Source: Pseudomonadota bacterium
Lineage (GTDB): Bacteria; Pseudomonadota; Gammaproteobacteria; Burkholderiales; Burkholderiaceae_C
Reading direction: 5' to 3'
Assembly: GCA_021818065.1 (NCBI GenBank)
Contig: JAKAFC010000002.1
Coordinates: forward strand, 1-42,011
Length of the DNA stretch: 42,011 nucleotides
The notes under the pieces are model-generated. The model worked only from the letters and a program-made list of their open reading frames with translations. It was not told where the DNA came from and did no database searches. Positions 19,188 to 30,214 of this stretch are shown here, piece by piece; the stretch's first letter is position 1, and the number at the start of each line of letters is the position of its first letter. Position numbers and translations under genes: made by a program.

Positions 19188-20084
19188 CTAGAACTGCTCG
19201 TCGTCGCGCAGGTAGCGCCATGCCCCGAGCGGCAGCGCGCCCAGGCGGATCCGGCCCATGCGCACGCGCTTCAGGCCGGTGACGTGCAGGCCGACGAGTT
19301 CGCACATGCGGCGGATCTGGCGCTTCTTGCCTTCGCGCAGCACAAAGCGCAACTGCTGCGGATTGATCCATTCAACCTGCGCGGGCCGCAGCGGCTGGCC
19401 GTCGAGCGCCAGGCCGTGACGCAGCAGGGCGAGTTTGCTGGCGGGAAACCGGGCCTGCACGTCGTCGTCGGGCTGGCTCGGCGCATCCATCAGGCTGACT
19501 CGGACCAGATATTCCTTCTCCACGCCGCTGTCCTCGCCGATGAGTTGTCGGGCAATGCGGCCGTCCTGCGTCAGCACCAGCAATCCGGTGGAGTCGATGT
19601 CCAGCCGCCCGGCCACCGCGAGATGGCGCAGATGCGCCGGCGAAAACGTCTGCCGCGCAGTGCATTCATCCCAGCGGTTTTCCGCCCGGATGAGCGACAC
19701 GGCCGGGGTGTAACCATGCTCGGCTTGCGCGCTCACATAGCCCACGGGTTTGTGCAACAGGATGGTGACTTGCGCGGCCTGCTGATGGTGCGCCGCCTTA
19801 CGAATGACGATGCGCGAGCTCGGCAGATCGGCCGCCACCTTGGTACCCAGCACGGCCGGGGTGCCGTCGAGCAACACCCAGCCGCGTTCAATCCAGTCGT
19901 CGGCTTCGCGGCGCGAGGCGAGGCCGAGTTCGGCCATGCGCTTGGACAGGCGCACCAGGGCGTCGGTCGGGCTTGTGCTCGGCGCTTGCGATGCGGCGCG
20001 GCTGGGTTCGGGGCGCGCGGCAGCCGGGCGGGCGGGCAACGGGCGGCCGGGCCAGACGGAGCGCGCAGGTGGCTTGTTCGGCAT
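19188..20084 (-). CDS. rluF: rRNA/tRNA pseudouridine synthase, RluF/RsuA family
   Basis: S4 domain ([30 protein letters not shown]) and catalytic region [18 protein letters not shown]; start trimmed to [10 protein letters not shown]. Confidence 0.85.
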   Translation of the reverse strand: MPNKPPARSVWPGRPLPARPAAARPEPSRAASQAPSTSPTDALVRLSKRMAELGLASRREADDWIERGWVLLDGTPAVLGTKVAADLPSSRIVIRKAAHHQQAAQVTILLHKPVGYVSAQAEHGYTPAVSLIRAENRWDECTARQTFSPAHLRHLAVAGRLDIDSTGLLVLTQDGRIARQLIGEDSGVEKEYLVRVSLMDAPSQPDDDVQARFPASKLALLRHGLALDGQPLRPAQVEWINPQQLRFVLREGKKRQIRRMCELVGLHVTGLKRVRMGRIRLGALPLGAWRYLRDDEQF

Positions 20085-20086
20085 GG

Positions 20087-21031
20087 TCAGGGATCGATCG
20101 CAGGGGCGGCCAACGCGGCACGCAGGCGCGTGCGCAAGCCGCCTGCCAATGCCCTCAGTGGCAGTTGCGACACCAGCAGGCCGCAGAACACCAACAGGCA
20201 GCCCAGGCCGGCGCGCAAGTCCAAGGTCTGCTGCAGCACCAGCCAGGCTGCCAGTGCGGCGAACACGCCTTCCATGCTGAAGATCACCGCCGCATGGGCG
20301 GGAATGGCGTGGCGCTGGGCCACGACCTGCAGGGTGTAGGCCACCCCAACCGAAAGCGCGCCACCATAGACGATGGTGCCAGCGGCGCGCCATAGTGCAT
20401 CAAGGCTCAGCGTTTCCAGTAACACGCCGGCGCCGAGGCAGAGCACGGCACAGACCAGGAATTGGACGACGGCCAGGTGCAGCGGGTCGTGCCGTGGCGC
20501 GACGCGCCCCAGCAGCAAAATCTGCCCGGTGATGAACAGCGCGCCACCCAACTCCAGCCAGTCGCCGTGGCGCACGCTGTAGCCGCTGCGCACGCTGAGG
20601 AAGTACATGCCGATGGCGGCCAGCAGCGCGCCCAACCATACCCCCGCGCCGATGCGCCGTCCCCAAAGCAAGCCGAGAAGCGGCACAAGCACGACATACA
20701 GCGAACTGATGAAACCGGCGTTGGCCACGGTGGTGGATTCCAGCCCGATCTGCTGCAGTGAGATGGCAAACGCCACCAGCACGCCGAGCAGGCTGCCGTC
20801 GCGCAGCAGGCTGCGCGGGGTGGACAAGGGGTGCGCGGCGGGGTCGATGCGGGGACGCAGCGCCATCACCGCCAGGACGACAGCGGCACCGAGCACGAAA
20901 CGCAGGCCGGTGTAATAGAACGGGCCGATGGTGCCGATGCTGGCGGTCTGGGCGACGAACGCCGAGCCCCAGATCAGCGAGGCCAGCAGCATCAGGGCGC
21001 TGGCGCGCAGCGAAGCGGTGGAGGCGGACAT
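20087..21031 (-). CDS. DMT (EamA) family transporter
   Basis: [49 protein letters not shown]; ~10 TM segments. Confidence 0.88.
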   Translation of the reverse strand: MSASTASLRASALMLLASLIWGSAFVAQTASIGTIGPFYYTGLRFVLGAAVVLAVMALRPRIDPAAHPLSTPRSLLRDGSLLGVLVAFAISLQQIGLESTTVANAGFISSLYVVLVPLLGLLWGRRIGAGVWLGALLAAIGMYFLSVRSGYSVRHGDWLELGGALFITGQILLLGRVAPRHDPLHLAVVQFLVCAVLCLGAGVLLETLSLDALWRAAGTIVYGGALSVGVAYTLQVVAQRHAIPAHAAVIFSMEGVFAALAAWLVLQQTLDLRAGLGCLLVFCGLLVSQLPLRALAGGLRTRLRAALAAPAIDP

Positions 21032-21095
21032 GGTGGAGCAAACGAAAACCGCCACGCAGAGGGCGCGGCGGCACCAGCGCAATGATAGAGAACGC

Positions 21096-24000
21096 TCACA
21101 TACTGCGCCGGTATTGCCCGCCCACCTCGAACAGCGCGGTAGTGATTTGCCCCAGGCTGCACACCCGCACGGCGTCCATCAGCACGGCGAACACGTTGCC
21201 GTGCTCGATCACCGCCTGCTGCAGCCGCTGCAGCATGGCCGCGGCCTCCGATGCATGACGCTGGTGGAATGCACCAAGGCGCTGCAGTTGCGACTCCTTT
21301 TCCGCCTCAGACGAGCGGGCCAGTTCGATGTGCGCCGGCACCGGGTCGCCATGCGGGTTGCGGAAGGTGTTGACGCCGATGATGGGCAGCTCGCCGGTGT
21401 GCTTGAGCATTTCGTAGTGCAGGCTTTCCTCCTGGATTTTGCTGCGCTGGTAGCCGGTTTCCATTGCCCCGAGCACGCCGCCGCGGTCGGCAATTGCCTC
21501 GAATTCCTTGAGCACGGCTTCTTCCACCAGGTCGGTCAGTTCGTCGATGATGAACGCGCCCTGGTTGGGGTTCTCGCACTTGGCCAGCCCCCACTCGCGG
21601 TTGATGATGAGCTGAATCGCCAGCGCGCGGCGCACGCTGTCTTCGGTCGGCGTGGTGATGGCTTCGTCGAAGGCGTTGGTGTGCAGGCTGTTGCAGTTGT
21701 CGTAAATCGCGATCAGCGCCTGCAGGGTGGTGCGGATGTCGTTGAACTGGATTTCCTGCGCGTGCAGGCTGCGGCCGCTGGTCTGCACGTGGTACTTGAG
21801 CTTCTGGCTGCGCTCGTTGGCACCGTATTTGTCGCGCATCGCCACCGCCCAGATGCGCCGCGCCACCCGGCCGAGCACGCTGTATTCCGGGTCCATGCCG
21901 TTGCTGAAAAAGAAGCTCAGATTGGGCGCGAAGTCGTCGATGTGCATGCCGCGCGCCAGATACGCCTCAACAAACGTGAAGCCGTTGGCGAGGGTGAAGG
22001 CGAGTTGCGAAATCGGGTTGGCGCCGGCCTCGGCGATGTGGTAGCCGGAGATCGACACCGAGTAGAAATTGCGCACCTTGTGGTGGACGAAGTACGCCTG
22101 AATGTCGCCCATGACCTTGAGCGAAAACTCGGTGGAGAAGATGCAGGTGTTCTGCCCCTGGTCTTCCTTCAGAATGTCGGCCTGCACTGTGCCGCGCACG
22201 TTTTCCAGCACCCAGGCGCGGATTTTGGCGGCCTCGTCGTCGGTCGGCTCGCGCTGGTTGTCAGCGCGGAATTTGTCCAGCTGCTGGTCGATCGCGGTGT
22301 TGAGGAACATCGCCAGAATGGTCGGCGCCGGGCCGTTGATGGTCATGCTCACCGACGTCGCCGGGTCGCACAGATCGAAGCCGTCGTACAGCGCCTTCAT
22401 GTCGTCGAGCGTGGCCACGCTCACGCCCGAGTTGCCGACCTTGCCGTAGATGTCGGGCCGGCGGTCGGGATCGGCGCCGTACAGCGTGACCGAGTCGAAC
22501 GCGGTGGACAGCCGCTTGGCCGGCATGCCTTCGCTCAGTAGCTTGAAGCGGCGGTTCGTGCGAAACGGGTCGCCCTCGCCGGCGAACATGCGCGTGGGGT
22601 CTTCGTTTTCGCGCTTGAAGGCAAACACACCGGCAGTGAACGGAAAGCTGCCGGGCACGTTTTCGCGCATCAGCCACTTCAGCAGCTCGCCGTGGTCTTC
22701 GTATTTGGGCAGCACGACCTTGCGGATTTTGTTGCCCGACAGCGTGGTGTGGGTCAGCGCGGTGCGGATTTCCTTGTCGCGGATTTTCACCACGTATTCG
22801 TCGCCGGCATACGCCTTCTGCATGTCCGGCCACATCGCCAGCAGCTTGCGCGCGGCGGGCTGCATGGCCTGTTCGCGCTGCTCTGCCAGTTCCTCGGCGG
22901 CCTCGGCGGCGCTGGGTTTGAGCGGCTTGGCGGCGCGCAGCATGCGGGCGGCTTCGCGTAACTGCTGCGCCTCGCGCGCCAGCCGCGTCTGCTCGGTGGT
23001 CTGGCGGTGGTAACCGCGAACGGTGTCGGCGATGTCGGCCAGATAGCGGCTACGCGCCGGAGGCACGATGGGCGTTTGGTGCGTGCTGTGGCGGCCCGCA
23101 ACCGCAGGCAGGCGGCCGCTTTGCAGCCTCAGGCCGCGTGCGGCGAACTGCGGCTTGAGCGCCTGGTACAGGGCGGTAACGCCGTCGTCGTTGAAGCGAC
23201 TGGCCATGGTGCCGAACACCGGCATGGCCTCGGCGGCACGTTGAAACGCACCGCGATTGCGCTGCACCTGCTTGGCCACGTCGCGCAATGCGTCCATCGC
23301 ACCCTTGCGGTCAAACTTGTTGATGGCGACGAAGTCGGCAAAGTCGAGCATGTCGATTTTTTCCAGCTGGCTGGCGGCGCCGAATTCCGGGGTCATCACA
23401 TACAGGCTGAGATCGACCAGCGGCACGATGGCGGCATCGCCCTGGCCGATGCCCGAGGTCTCGACCAGGATGAGGTCGAACCCGGCAGCCTTGGCTGCGG
23501 CGATCACCCCCGGGAGCGCCTTGCTGAGTTCCGAGCCAGCGTCGCGCGTGGCCAGACTGCGCATGTACACCATGCCTGCGCCGCGGTCGGCCGGTCCCCC
23601 GGTTGCGGTGGTTGGCCTGTCGGCGCGCATGGGGGTTGTCCACGCGCCAATGGCGTTCATGCGGATGCGGTCGCCCAGCAGCGCGCCGCCGCTTCGGCGC
23701 CGTGTGGGGTCGATGCTGATGACGGCGATGCGCAAGCTGTCGTCCTGGTCCAGACGCACGCGGCGGATCAATTCATCCACCAGGCTGCTCTTGCCCGCAC
23801 CGCCGGTGCCGGTGATGCCCAGGGTCACGCCGTGCGCGGTGTCGGCGCGCGTCTTGATCTGCTGCATCAGAGTCGAGTCAACCTCGCCCGATTCGATCTG
23901 GCTGATGACGCGCGCCAGCGCTGCGGCGTCGGTTTGCAGGGCCGCAAGCGGGTCGGGCACGGCCAAGGGGGGCAAAGCGTGGTCGGCGCGCTGCAGCATG

Positions 24001-24431
24001 TCGCCGATCATGCCCTGCAGGCCCAGCCGTTGCCCGTCTTCCGGGCTGTAGATGCGGGCGACGCCGTCGCGCTGCAGCGCCGCGATTTCCTCGGCCACGA
24101 TGACCCCGCCGCCGCCGCCGAACACCTGGATGTGCCCGGCGCCGAGCGCGCGCAGCCGCTCGATCATGTAGCGGAAAAACTCCACATGCCCGCCCTGGTA
24201 GCTGGAAATGGCGATGGCATGGGCGTCTTCCTGGATCGCTGCCGTAACGATCTCATCCACCGAGCGGTTGTGCCCGAGGTGAATGACCTCGGCGCCCATA
24301 CCGATAAGGATGCGGCGCATGATATTGATGGCAGCGTCGTGTCCGTCGAACAGTGCCGCCGCCGTGACAAAACGCAGCCGCCGCTGCGGCGTGTAAGACG
24401 CCAGCACCTTGGCATCGGACAAATCGGTCAT
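21096..24431 (-). CDS. icmF: Fused isobutyryl-CoA mutase (B12-binding domain, MeaI-type GTPase, mutase)
   Basis: B12 domain ([30 protein letters not shown]), [18 protein letters not shown]-loop, [16 protein letters not shown] and [29 protein letters not shown] mutase motifs. Start chosen at MTDLSDAKV because GAGGAG lies 7 nt upstream. Confidence 0.95.
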   Translation of the reverse strand: MTDLSDAKVLASYTPQRRLRFVTAAALFDGHDAAINIMRRILIGMGAEVIHLGHNRSVDEIVTAAIQEDAHAIAISSYQGGHVEFFRYMIERLRALGAGHIQVFGGGGGVIVAEEIAALQRDGVARIYSPEDGQRLGLQGMIGDMLQRADHALPPLAVPDPLAALQTDAAALARVISQIESGEVDSTLMQQIKTRADTAHGVTLGITGTGGAGKSSLVDELIRRVRLDQDDSLRIAVISIDPTRRRSGGALLGDRIRMNAIGAWTTPMRADRPTTATGGPADRGAGMVYMRSLATRDAGSELSKALPGVIAAAKAAGFDLILVETSGIGQGDAAIVPLVDLSLYVMTPEFGAASQLEKIDMLDFADFVAINKFDRKGAMDALRDVAKQVQRNRGAFQRAAEAMPVFGTMASRFNDDGVTALYQALKPQFAARGLRLQSGRLPAVAGRHSTHQTPIVPPARSRYLADIADTVRGYHRQTTEQTRLAREAQQLREAARMLRAAKPLKPSAAEAAEELAEQREQAMQPAARKLLAMWPDMQKAYAGDEYVVKIRDKEIRTALTHTTLSGNKIRKVVLPKYEDHGELLKWLMRENVPGSFPFTAGVFAFKRENEDPTRMFAGEGDPFRTNRRFKLLSEGMPAKRLSTAFDSVTLYGADPDRRPDIYGKVGNSGVSVATLDDMKALYDGFDLCDPATSVSMTINGPAPTILAMFLNTAIDQQLDKFRADNQREPTDDEAAKIRAWVLENVRGTVQADILKEDQGQNTCIFSTEFSLKVMGDIQAYFVHHKVRNFYSVSISGYHIAEAGANPISQLAFTLANGFTFVEAYLARGMHIDDFAPNLSFFFSNGMDPEYSVLGRVARRIWAVAMRDKYGANERSQKLKYHVQTSGRSLHAQEIQFNDIRTTLQALIAIYDNCNSLHTNAFDEAITTPTEDSVRRALAIQLIINREWGLAKCENPNQGAFIIDELTDLVEEAVLKEFEAIADRGGVLGAMETGYQRSKIQEESLHYEMLKHTGELPIIGVNTFRNPHGDPVPAHIELARSSEAEKESQLQRLGAFHQRHASEAAAMLQRLQQAVIEHGNVFAVLMDAVRVCSLGQITTALFEVGGQYRRSM

Positions 24432-24476
24432 TCCAGTCTCCTCGTGCATGGCGTGCTTGGCGCCTGCCCCCTCTGA

Positions 24477-24492
24477 TTGACGTTTACGTCAA
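24477..24492. promoter_or_regulatory. Candidate operator (16-bp palindrome) upstream of icmF
   Basis: TTGACGT-TT-ACGTCAA, 7-bp perfect arms, ~45 bp upstream of the icmF start. Confidence 0.5.
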
Positions 24493-24669
24493 CTTGCAAT
24501 GTAGCCGATGTCGTGCGGCGTTGCGATACTTTGAACAACGCCAGCCCCCAGATCGGGTCAAAACCCTAAGCCCGGTTTCATCATTCCCGCCTAATCTGCG
24601 CACCAAGGCCAGTCCGTTGCGGGCAATGGTGCCCGGGGCGCGTGTCGGGCCGTCCTCGAGGAGACTTTC

Positions 24670-25179
24670 ATGCGCAGACTCTTTTTTCTGGCGCCGGATG
24701 TGGCCAGTGCCCATGCCTTGGTCGACAGCTTGCTGCTGGCGCGGATTCCCGAGAAGCACATTCATGTCTTGGCCCGCGAGGGCACGCCGATGGGCGATCT
24801 GCCCGAGGCAGGCGTGGCGCAGCGCTCCGATTTGATTCCGGCCATCGAGCGCGGCGCCGCAGCCGGCGGGGCGACGGGTCTGATCGCCGGGCTGGTGGCG
24901 GTGGCGCTGCCTGGCATGGCCATCATTCCGGCCGGAGGCATTGTCATCGCCCTGGCCGCGGCCGGAGCGTTGGTGGGAAGCTGGGCCAGCAGTCTGGTGG
25001 GTGTGAGCGTCAGCAGCACCCGATTGGAGCGCTTCAAGGAGGCGATCGCGTCCGGGCAGTTGCTGGTCATGGCCGATGTGGCGCACGAACAGGTGCAGGG
25101 CATTCTCGATCGCATGAAGGACTGCTGCCCAAGCGTCGCCGCCGAAGGCATGGACACGGATATTCCGGCGTTTCCGTAG
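24670..25179 (+). CDS. Small membrane protein with glycine-rich hydrophobic hairpin (DUF1269-like?)
   Basis: MRRLFFLAPDVASAHALVDSLLLARIPEKHIHVLAREG...; two adjacent hydrophobic segments GATGLIAGLVAVALPGMAIIPAGGIVIALAAAGALVGSWASSLVG; GAGGAG upstream of ATG. Confidence 0.7.
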   Translation: MRRLFFLAPDVASAHALVDSLLLARIPEKHIHVLAREGTPMGDLPEAGVAQRSDLIPAIERGAAAGGATGLIAGLVAVALPGMAIIPAGGIVIALAAAGALVGSWASSLVGVSVSSTRLERFKEAIASGQLLVMADVAHEQVQGILDRMKDCCPSVAAEGMDTDIPAFP

Positions 25180-25229
25180 GCTGGGGCATGCCGCGTTGCC
25201 CCCGCGAATGACACGGGCGTGAATCGGCC

Positions 25230-26129
25230 CTAGCTGGAGACGCCCAGCAGGTCCTTGGCCACACGGGTGATCTGCGCCACGCCGGGGTGGGTGATGCGGC
25301 GCTCCACCGAGATGGCGTAAAACTCTTGGTGCATCCCGGCACAGTGGCCGAGCAGAGCCGCGCCGAGTTCGCGGGCGATGTCGTGCTGCAGCACGCTGGG
25401 GGCGGCGAAGGCACCGCGGCCTTCGCGGCCGAAGGCGGTCATCAGGGCGCTGTCTTCGAATTCGCCGGCGATGTGGGCGGCGATCTTGTGTTCGCCCAGC
25501 CACTGGTCGATCTGCGCGCGCACCGCCGACGATGCCGCAGGCAGCAGCAGTGGCAGTTCGGCAAGACATTGCGGAAAGGGCTGCGTCGTGCGCGCCTGCA
25601 ACTGCGGGCTGGCGTAGAAGCTCAGGGTGGTGCGTCCCAGGCGGTGGTTGAAGGCCCGGACGTTGACATGTGCGGGCAGGGGCGCGTCGGCGATGACCAG
25701 ATCGAGCCGGTGCACGGCCAGATCGGCCAGCAGATCGTCCATGGCGCCTTCCTCGCACACCAGCCTGGGCGCCTGCTCGGGGTGCAGAGCCGGTTCGATC
25801 AGGCGATAGGCGATGGCTTTGGGCACGGCGTCGGTGACGCCGATGCGCAGGGGCGCCTGGGGCCGGGCGGGTTGATCGTGCTGCAGCGCGGCTTCGAGCT
25901 CCGCGCCCAGGGTGAAGATTTCATCGGCGTAGCGCAGCGCGAGCTGACCGGCCTCGGTCAACTCCAGCGTGCGGCCGCTTTTGCGCAGCAGGCGCCGGCC
26001 CAGTTGCTCCTCCAGCAGTTTGATTTGCCCGCTCAGGGTTTGCGGCGTGATGTGCAGCTGTTTGCCGGCGCGCACCACGCCGCCGGTCTTGGCCGTGACC
26101 CAAAAGTAATGCAGGTGCTTGAAGTTCAT
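25230..26129 (-). CDS. nhaR: LysR-family transcriptional regulator, NhaR-type
   Basis: MNFKHLHYFWVTAKTGGVVRAGKQLHITPQTLSGQIKLLEEQLGRRLLRKSGRTLELTEAG, NhaR-like N-terminus. Confidence 0.85.
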   Translation of the reverse strand: MNFKHLHYFWVTAKTGGVVRAGKQLHITPQTLSGQIKLLEEQLGRRLLRKSGRTLELTEAGQLALRYADEIFTLGAELEAALQHDQPARPQAPLRIGVTDAVPKAIAYRLIEPALHPEQAPRLVCEEGAMDDLLADLAVHRLDLVIADAPLPAHVNVRAFNHRLGRTTLSFYASPQLQARTTQPFPQCLAELPLLLPAASSAVRAQIDQWLGEHKIAAHIAGEFEDSALMTAFGREGRGAFAAPSVLQHDIARELGAALLGHCAGMHQEFYAISVERRITHPGVAQITRVAKDLLGVSS

Positions 26130-26249
26130 TCAAAAGCCTGTCTCATTGTTCGTAAAAATCGAAATGAAAAATTCAAAAATACGAATTTACGCGAAATGAC
26201 TGGCTGCCTAAAGTACCGGGCATCGTCTGTTTCTTTTAGGGAGCCTGCC

Positions 26250-26939
26250 ATGAACGAGAGCAATGCCTGGGGCAAGAGTGCCATGGTGTATTCCACCGGC
26301 ACAGCCACCGCATCCATTCCCGCGCACCGCGTGCTGCGCAACACCTACGCCCTGCTGGCGCTGACGCTGACCTTCAGCGCAGCGGTGGCCGCGGCGAGCG
26401 CCGCGCTCAAGCTGCCGCATCCCGGCATCATCCTCACGCTGGTGGGCTACTTCGGTCTGCTGTTCGCCACCTACAAGCTGAGCAACAGCGCCTGGGGCCT
26501 GGGCGCCGTGTTCGCGCTCACGGGCTTCATGGGCTACACCCTGGGGCCCATCGTCAACCACTATCTGGCGATGCAGGGTGGCGGCGAGATCGTGGCCATG
26601 GCCTTCGGCGGCACGGCGTTGATTTTCTTCGGGCTGTCGGCCTGGGTGTTGACGAGCAAGCGCGACTTCAGCTTCATGGGCGGCTTTCTCTTCGGCGGCA
26701 TGATTGTGGCGCTGCTGGCCGGGCTGGCGGCGGTGTTCTTCCAGATGCCCGCGCTGTCGCTGACGGTGTCCGCTGCTGTGGTGCTGCTGATGTCGGGCAT
26801 GATTCTGTTCGAGACCAGCCGCATCGTGCAGGGTGGCGAGACCAACTACATCCTGGCGACGGTCAGCCTGTTCGTGAGCATTTTCAACCTGTTCACCAGC
26901 CTGCTGCAGCTGCTCGGCTTCCTGGGCAGTGACGAGTAA
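26250..26939 (+). CDS. Bax inhibitor-1/YccA family membrane protein
   Basis: ORF trimmed to MNESNAWGKSAMVYSTGTATASIPAHRVLRNTYALLAL; 7-TM BI-1 pattern; C-terminal ATVSLFVSIFNLFTSLLQLLGFLGSDE. Confidence 0.92.
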   Translation: MNESNAWGKSAMVYSTGTATASIPAHRVLRNTYALLALTLTFSAAVAAASAALKLPHPGIILTLVGYFGLLFATYKLSNSAWGLGAVFALTGFMGYTLGPIVNHYLAMQGGGEIVAMAFGGTALIFFGLSAWVLTSKRDFSFMGGFLFGGMIVALLAGLAAVFFQMPALSLTVSAAVVLLMSGMILFETSRIVQGGETNYILATVSLFVSIFNLFTSLLQLLGFLGSDE

Positions 26940-26979
26940 GGTCGCGGTTCCGCACACGTTCCATGCAAGGAGGTTTCGT

Positions 26980-27303
26980 ATGCAATGTCCCCACTGCACT
27001 GGCACGACGCTGGTGATGGCCGAACGTCAGGGCATCGAGATCGACTACTGCCCGAGTTGCCGGGGTGTCTGGCTCGATCGCGGCGAACTCGACAAGATCA
27101 TCGAGCGCGCCATGGTGGCGGAGGGGGCAGCGGCCCCCGCCGCCCCGAGCCATGCCGCGTCTCCGGCGTTGCAGCGGCCCGTGCCGCGTCAGCCGGACTT
27201 CGACGACAGCGATTTCCGCCGTTCAGGTCACGATCCGCGCCACGGCCAGCAGCCCTACAAAAAGCGCAAATCGCTGCTGTCCGACCTGTTTGATTTCGAT
27301 TGA
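26980..27303 (+). CDS. TFIIB-type zinc ribbon protein
   Basis: MQCPHCTGTTLVMAERQGIEIDYCPSCRGVWLDRGELDKIIERA, with CxxC...CxxC and GVWLDRGEL; AAGGAGG RBS upstream. Confidence 0.87.
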   Translation: MQCPHCTGTTLVMAERQGIEIDYCPSCRGVWLDRGELDKIIERAMVAEGAAAPAAPSHAASPALQRPVPRQPDFDDSDFRRSGHDPRHGQQPYKKRKSLLSDLFDFD

Positions 27304-27332
27304 CACACTGCGCTCCAACCGTGTCATGTCTT

Positions 27333-27354
27333 GGGGGCTATGGCCCCCTTTTTT
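27333..27354 (+). terminator. Intrinsic terminator-like hairpin between zinc ribbon gene and terC
   Basis: GGGGGC-tatg-GCCCCC followed by TTTTTT. Confidence 0.85.
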
Positions 27355-27374
27355 CAGGGTTCTGCTCCCCCATC

Positions 27375-28358
27375 ATGGATGTCTTGCAACTCCCGTTTCT
27401 TGGCCACGCCCTCTGGCTCTGGCTGGTGTTTGGTGGCGTGGTGGTCACCTTGCTGGCGCTCGACCTGGGGGTGTTGCACCGCGATGGGGGTGAGATCGGC
27501 GTGCGCGAGAGCCTGTGGCTGTCGGCGGGCTACATCGCCGTGGCGCTGGTGTTTGGCGCCTGGCTGTGGTGGCAGGTCGGGGCGCAGCAGGGCATGGACT
27601 ACTTCACGGCGTATGCGGTGGAAAAGAGCTTGTCGCTGGACAATGTGTTTGTCATTTCGCTGGTCTTCGCCGCCTTTGCCGTGCCGCGGGCGTATCAACA
27701 TCGCGTGCTGTTCTGGGGCATTCTGGGGGTGATCGTGATGCGTGCCCTGCTCATCGGTGCCGGTGCCACCTTGGTGCAGGAGTTCCACTGGATGCTGTAC
27801 CTGTTTGCCGCGTTCCTCATGTACACCGGGATCAAGATGCTGTGGGTTGCCGACCACGCGCCCGACCCCATGCGCAACCCCATGCTGCGGTGGATCCGCC
27901 GCCTGGTGCCCATGACGCCGCACCTGCACGGCAAGGCCTTCTGGGTGCGGCAGCCCGATGCCAGCGGGCGCATGCGCCGCATGGCCACGCCGCTGTTCAT
28001 GGCGCTGGTCACGGTGGAGCTGGCCGATCTGGTGTTTGCCGTGGACAGCGTGCCCGCGGTGTTTGCCGTCACATCCGACCCGTTCGTGGTGTACACGAGC
28101 AACATCTTCGCCATACTCGGCCTGCGCGCGCTGTACTTTGCGCTGGCCGCCATCCTGCACCGCTTTACTTACTTGAAGTACGCGCTGGCGCTGGTGCTGG
28201 TGTTCATTGGCGGCAAGATCGTCGCGGCGGAACTGGTCGGCAAGATTCCTTCGGCCATCAGCCTGGCGGTGACTTTCGCTTTGCTGGCCGGGGGCGTGCT
28301 GTTCTCGCTGTGGAAGACGCGGGGCGAAGCCGCGGCGCTCAAGACGTCTGCGCAATGA
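27375..28358 (+). CDS. TerC/Alx family integral membrane protein
   Basis: [72 protein letters not shown]. Confidence 0.94.
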   Translation: MDVLQLPFLGHALWLWLVFGGVVVTLLALDLGVLHRDGGEIGVRESLWLSAGYIAVALVFGAWLWWQVGAQQGMDYFTAYAVEKSLSLDNVFVISLVFAAFAVPRAYQHRVLFWGILGVIVMRALLIGAGATLVQEFHWMLYLFAAFLMYTGIKMLWVADHAPDPMRNPMLRWIRRLVPMTPHLHGKAFWVRQPDASGRMRRMATPLFMALVTVELADLVFAVDSVPAVFAVTSDPFVVYTSNIFAILGLRALYFALAAILHRFTYLKYALALVLVFIGGKIVAAELVGKIPSAISLAVTFALLAGGVLFSLWKTRGEAAALKTSAQ

Positions 28359-30183
28359 CGGCCAGCAGCCCGGCGCCGTAGGTGTCGCGTTTCTTGTCGC
28401 CCACCCCGGAGATGCCACGCAGCGCCTCCAGGCTGTCCGGACGCGCCAGGGCAATGGCTTGCAGTGTGGCATCGGGGAACACCACATAGGCGGGGACGCC
28501 GTGCTCCTTGGCCGTGGCCGCGCGCCAGGCGCGCAGGCGGGCGAACAGTTCGGCATCGGCGCTGGACATCGCCTGCATGGTCAGGCGGGTGCCCGTGGAG
28601 GCGGTACTGCCGCTGGCGCTGCGGCGTCGGCGTTCCGCGCCGGGCTCGCGGTGCTTGAGATGGATGCGCTGCTGGCCTTTGAGCACGGCGCGGCTGGCAT
28701 CGGTGAGGTGCAGCACGTTGAAGTGCGTGGCGTCCACTTCAACCAGCCGCTGCGCCACGAGCTGGCGCAGCAGCAGACGCCAGTCGGTCTCGCTCAGGTC
28801 GGCGCCGATGCCGAAGGTGGACAGCGCATGGTGGCCGTGGCGCTCGGTCTTGTCGGTGCGCTTGCCGCGCAGCACGTCGATGAGGTGGCTGGCGGCGAAG
28901 CTGGTGCCGCTGGCCTGGCGGCAGCGGTAGATGGTGGAGAGCAGCTTTTGCGCCGACTCGGTGACGTCGATGAGCTGCGGTGGGTTCAGGCAGTTGTCGC
29001 AGTTGCCGCAAGGCGTGCTCGATTCGCCGAAGTAGCCCAGCAGACGCACGCGGCGGCAGTCGGCGGCCTCGGCCAGGGCGAGCATGGCATCGAGCTTGGC
29101 GGTGGACAGGCGCTTGTAGGCATCGTCGGCGTCCGACAGGTCGATGAGGCGGCGCTGCTGCACCACGTCCTGCAGGCCGTAGGCCATCCAGGCTTGCGCG
29201 GGAAGACCGTCGCGCCCGGCACGGCCGGTTTCCTGGAAGTAGCCTTCGATGGACTTGGGCATGTCCAGATGAGCAACAAAGCGCACATCGGGCTTGTCGA
29301 TGCCCATGCCGAAGGCAATGGTCGCCACCATGACGATGCCGTCTTCGTCGAGAAAGCGCCGCAGGTGCGCCGCCCGCGTGGCCGTGGGCAGGCCGGCGTG
29401 GTAGGGCAGGGCGCGCAGGCCGTGGCCGGACAGCATTTCGGCCACTTCCTCCACCGTGCTGCGCGACAGGGCATAGACCACGCCGCAATCATGCGGATGC
29501 TCGCTGCGGATGAACTGCAGCAGTTGCGCGCGGCCGTCGCGCTTTTCCACCACGCGATAGCGGATGTTGGGGCGGTCGAAGCTGGAGACGAACTCGGCGC
29601 CGTCGTGCAGCAGGCGCTGCACGATTTCGTGCCGCGTCGGCGCGTCGGCGGTGGCGGTCAGCGCCACGCGGGGCACGGCGGGCCAGCGTTCGCGCAGGAT
29701 GGAGAGCTGGCCGTATTCCGGGCGGAAGTCGTGGCCCCATTGCGACACGCAATGCGCCTCGTCGATGGCGAACAGGGCGATGTGCAGGTCGTCGAGCAGG
29801 GCCAGACCCGAGTCGCTGAGCAGCCGCTCCGGCGCCATGTAGAGCAGGTCGAGTTCGCCCGCACGCGCGGCGCGCAGCACGGCGCGGGCTTCGGTGGCGT
29901 CGAGCGTGGAGTTGAGAAAGGCCGCGCGCAGGCCCAACTCGCGCAGCGCGGCGACCTGGTCTTGCATCAGCGCGATCAGCGGCGAGACGACGATGCCCAC
30001 GCCCTCGCGCAGCAGCGCCGGGATCTGGAAGCACAGTGATTTGCCGCCGCCCGTGGGCATGAGCACCAGGGCATCGCCGCCCGCGACCACCTGATCGATG
30101 GCCTGGGCCTGCAGACTGCGGAATGCGGGATAGCCCCAGACGTGTTGCAGCGCGTCCAGGGCGGTGGGGAACTTCGAGGGCAT
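28339..30183 (-). CDS. recQ: ATP-dependent DNA helicase RecQ
   Basis: [32 protein letters not shown], Zn motif [24 protein letters not shown]-terminal HRDC domain. Confidence 0.95.
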   Translation of the reverse strand: MPSKFPTALDALQHVWGYPAFRSLQAQAIDQVVAGGDALVLMPTGGGKSLCFQIPALLREGVGIVVSPLIALMQDQVAALRELGLRAAFLNSTLDATEARAVLRAARAGELDLLYMAPERLLSDSGLALLDDLHIALFAIDEAHCVSQWGHDFRPEYGQLSILRERWPAVPRVALTATADAPTRHEIVQRLLHDGAEFVSSFDRPNIRYRVVEKRDGRAQLLQFIRSEHPHDCGVVYALSRSTVEEVAEMLSGHGLRALPYHAGLPTATRAAHLRRFLDEDGIVMVATIAFGMGIDKPDVRFVAHLDMPKSIEGYFQETGRAGRDGLPAQAWMAYGLQDVVQQRRLIDLSDADDAYKRLSTAKLDAMLALAEAADCRRVRLLGYFGESSTPCGNCDNCLNPPQLIDVTESAQKLLSTIYRCRQASGTSFAASHLIDVLRGKRTDKTERHGHHALSTFGIGADLSETDWRLLLRQLVAQRLVEVDATHFNVLHLTDASRAVLKGQQRIHLKHREPGAERRRRSASGSTASTGTRLTMQAMSSADAELFARLRAWRAATAKEHGVPAYVVFPDATLQAIALARPDSLEALRGISGVGDKKRDTYGAGLLAVIAQTS

Positions 30184-30214
30184 GGCGCCATTGTCGCAGC
30201 GCCGCCGCACCGCC

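Noticed and set aside
19188-20393. Long N-terminal extension of the pseudouridine synthase ORF
   Set aside because: Residues before MPNKPP lie over the neighbouring DMT gene and are low complexity; start placed at 20084.
27301-27374. yybP-ykoY manganese riboswitch upstream of terC
   Set aside because: Leader is too short and lacks a recognisable conserved core; only the terminator hairpin is supported.
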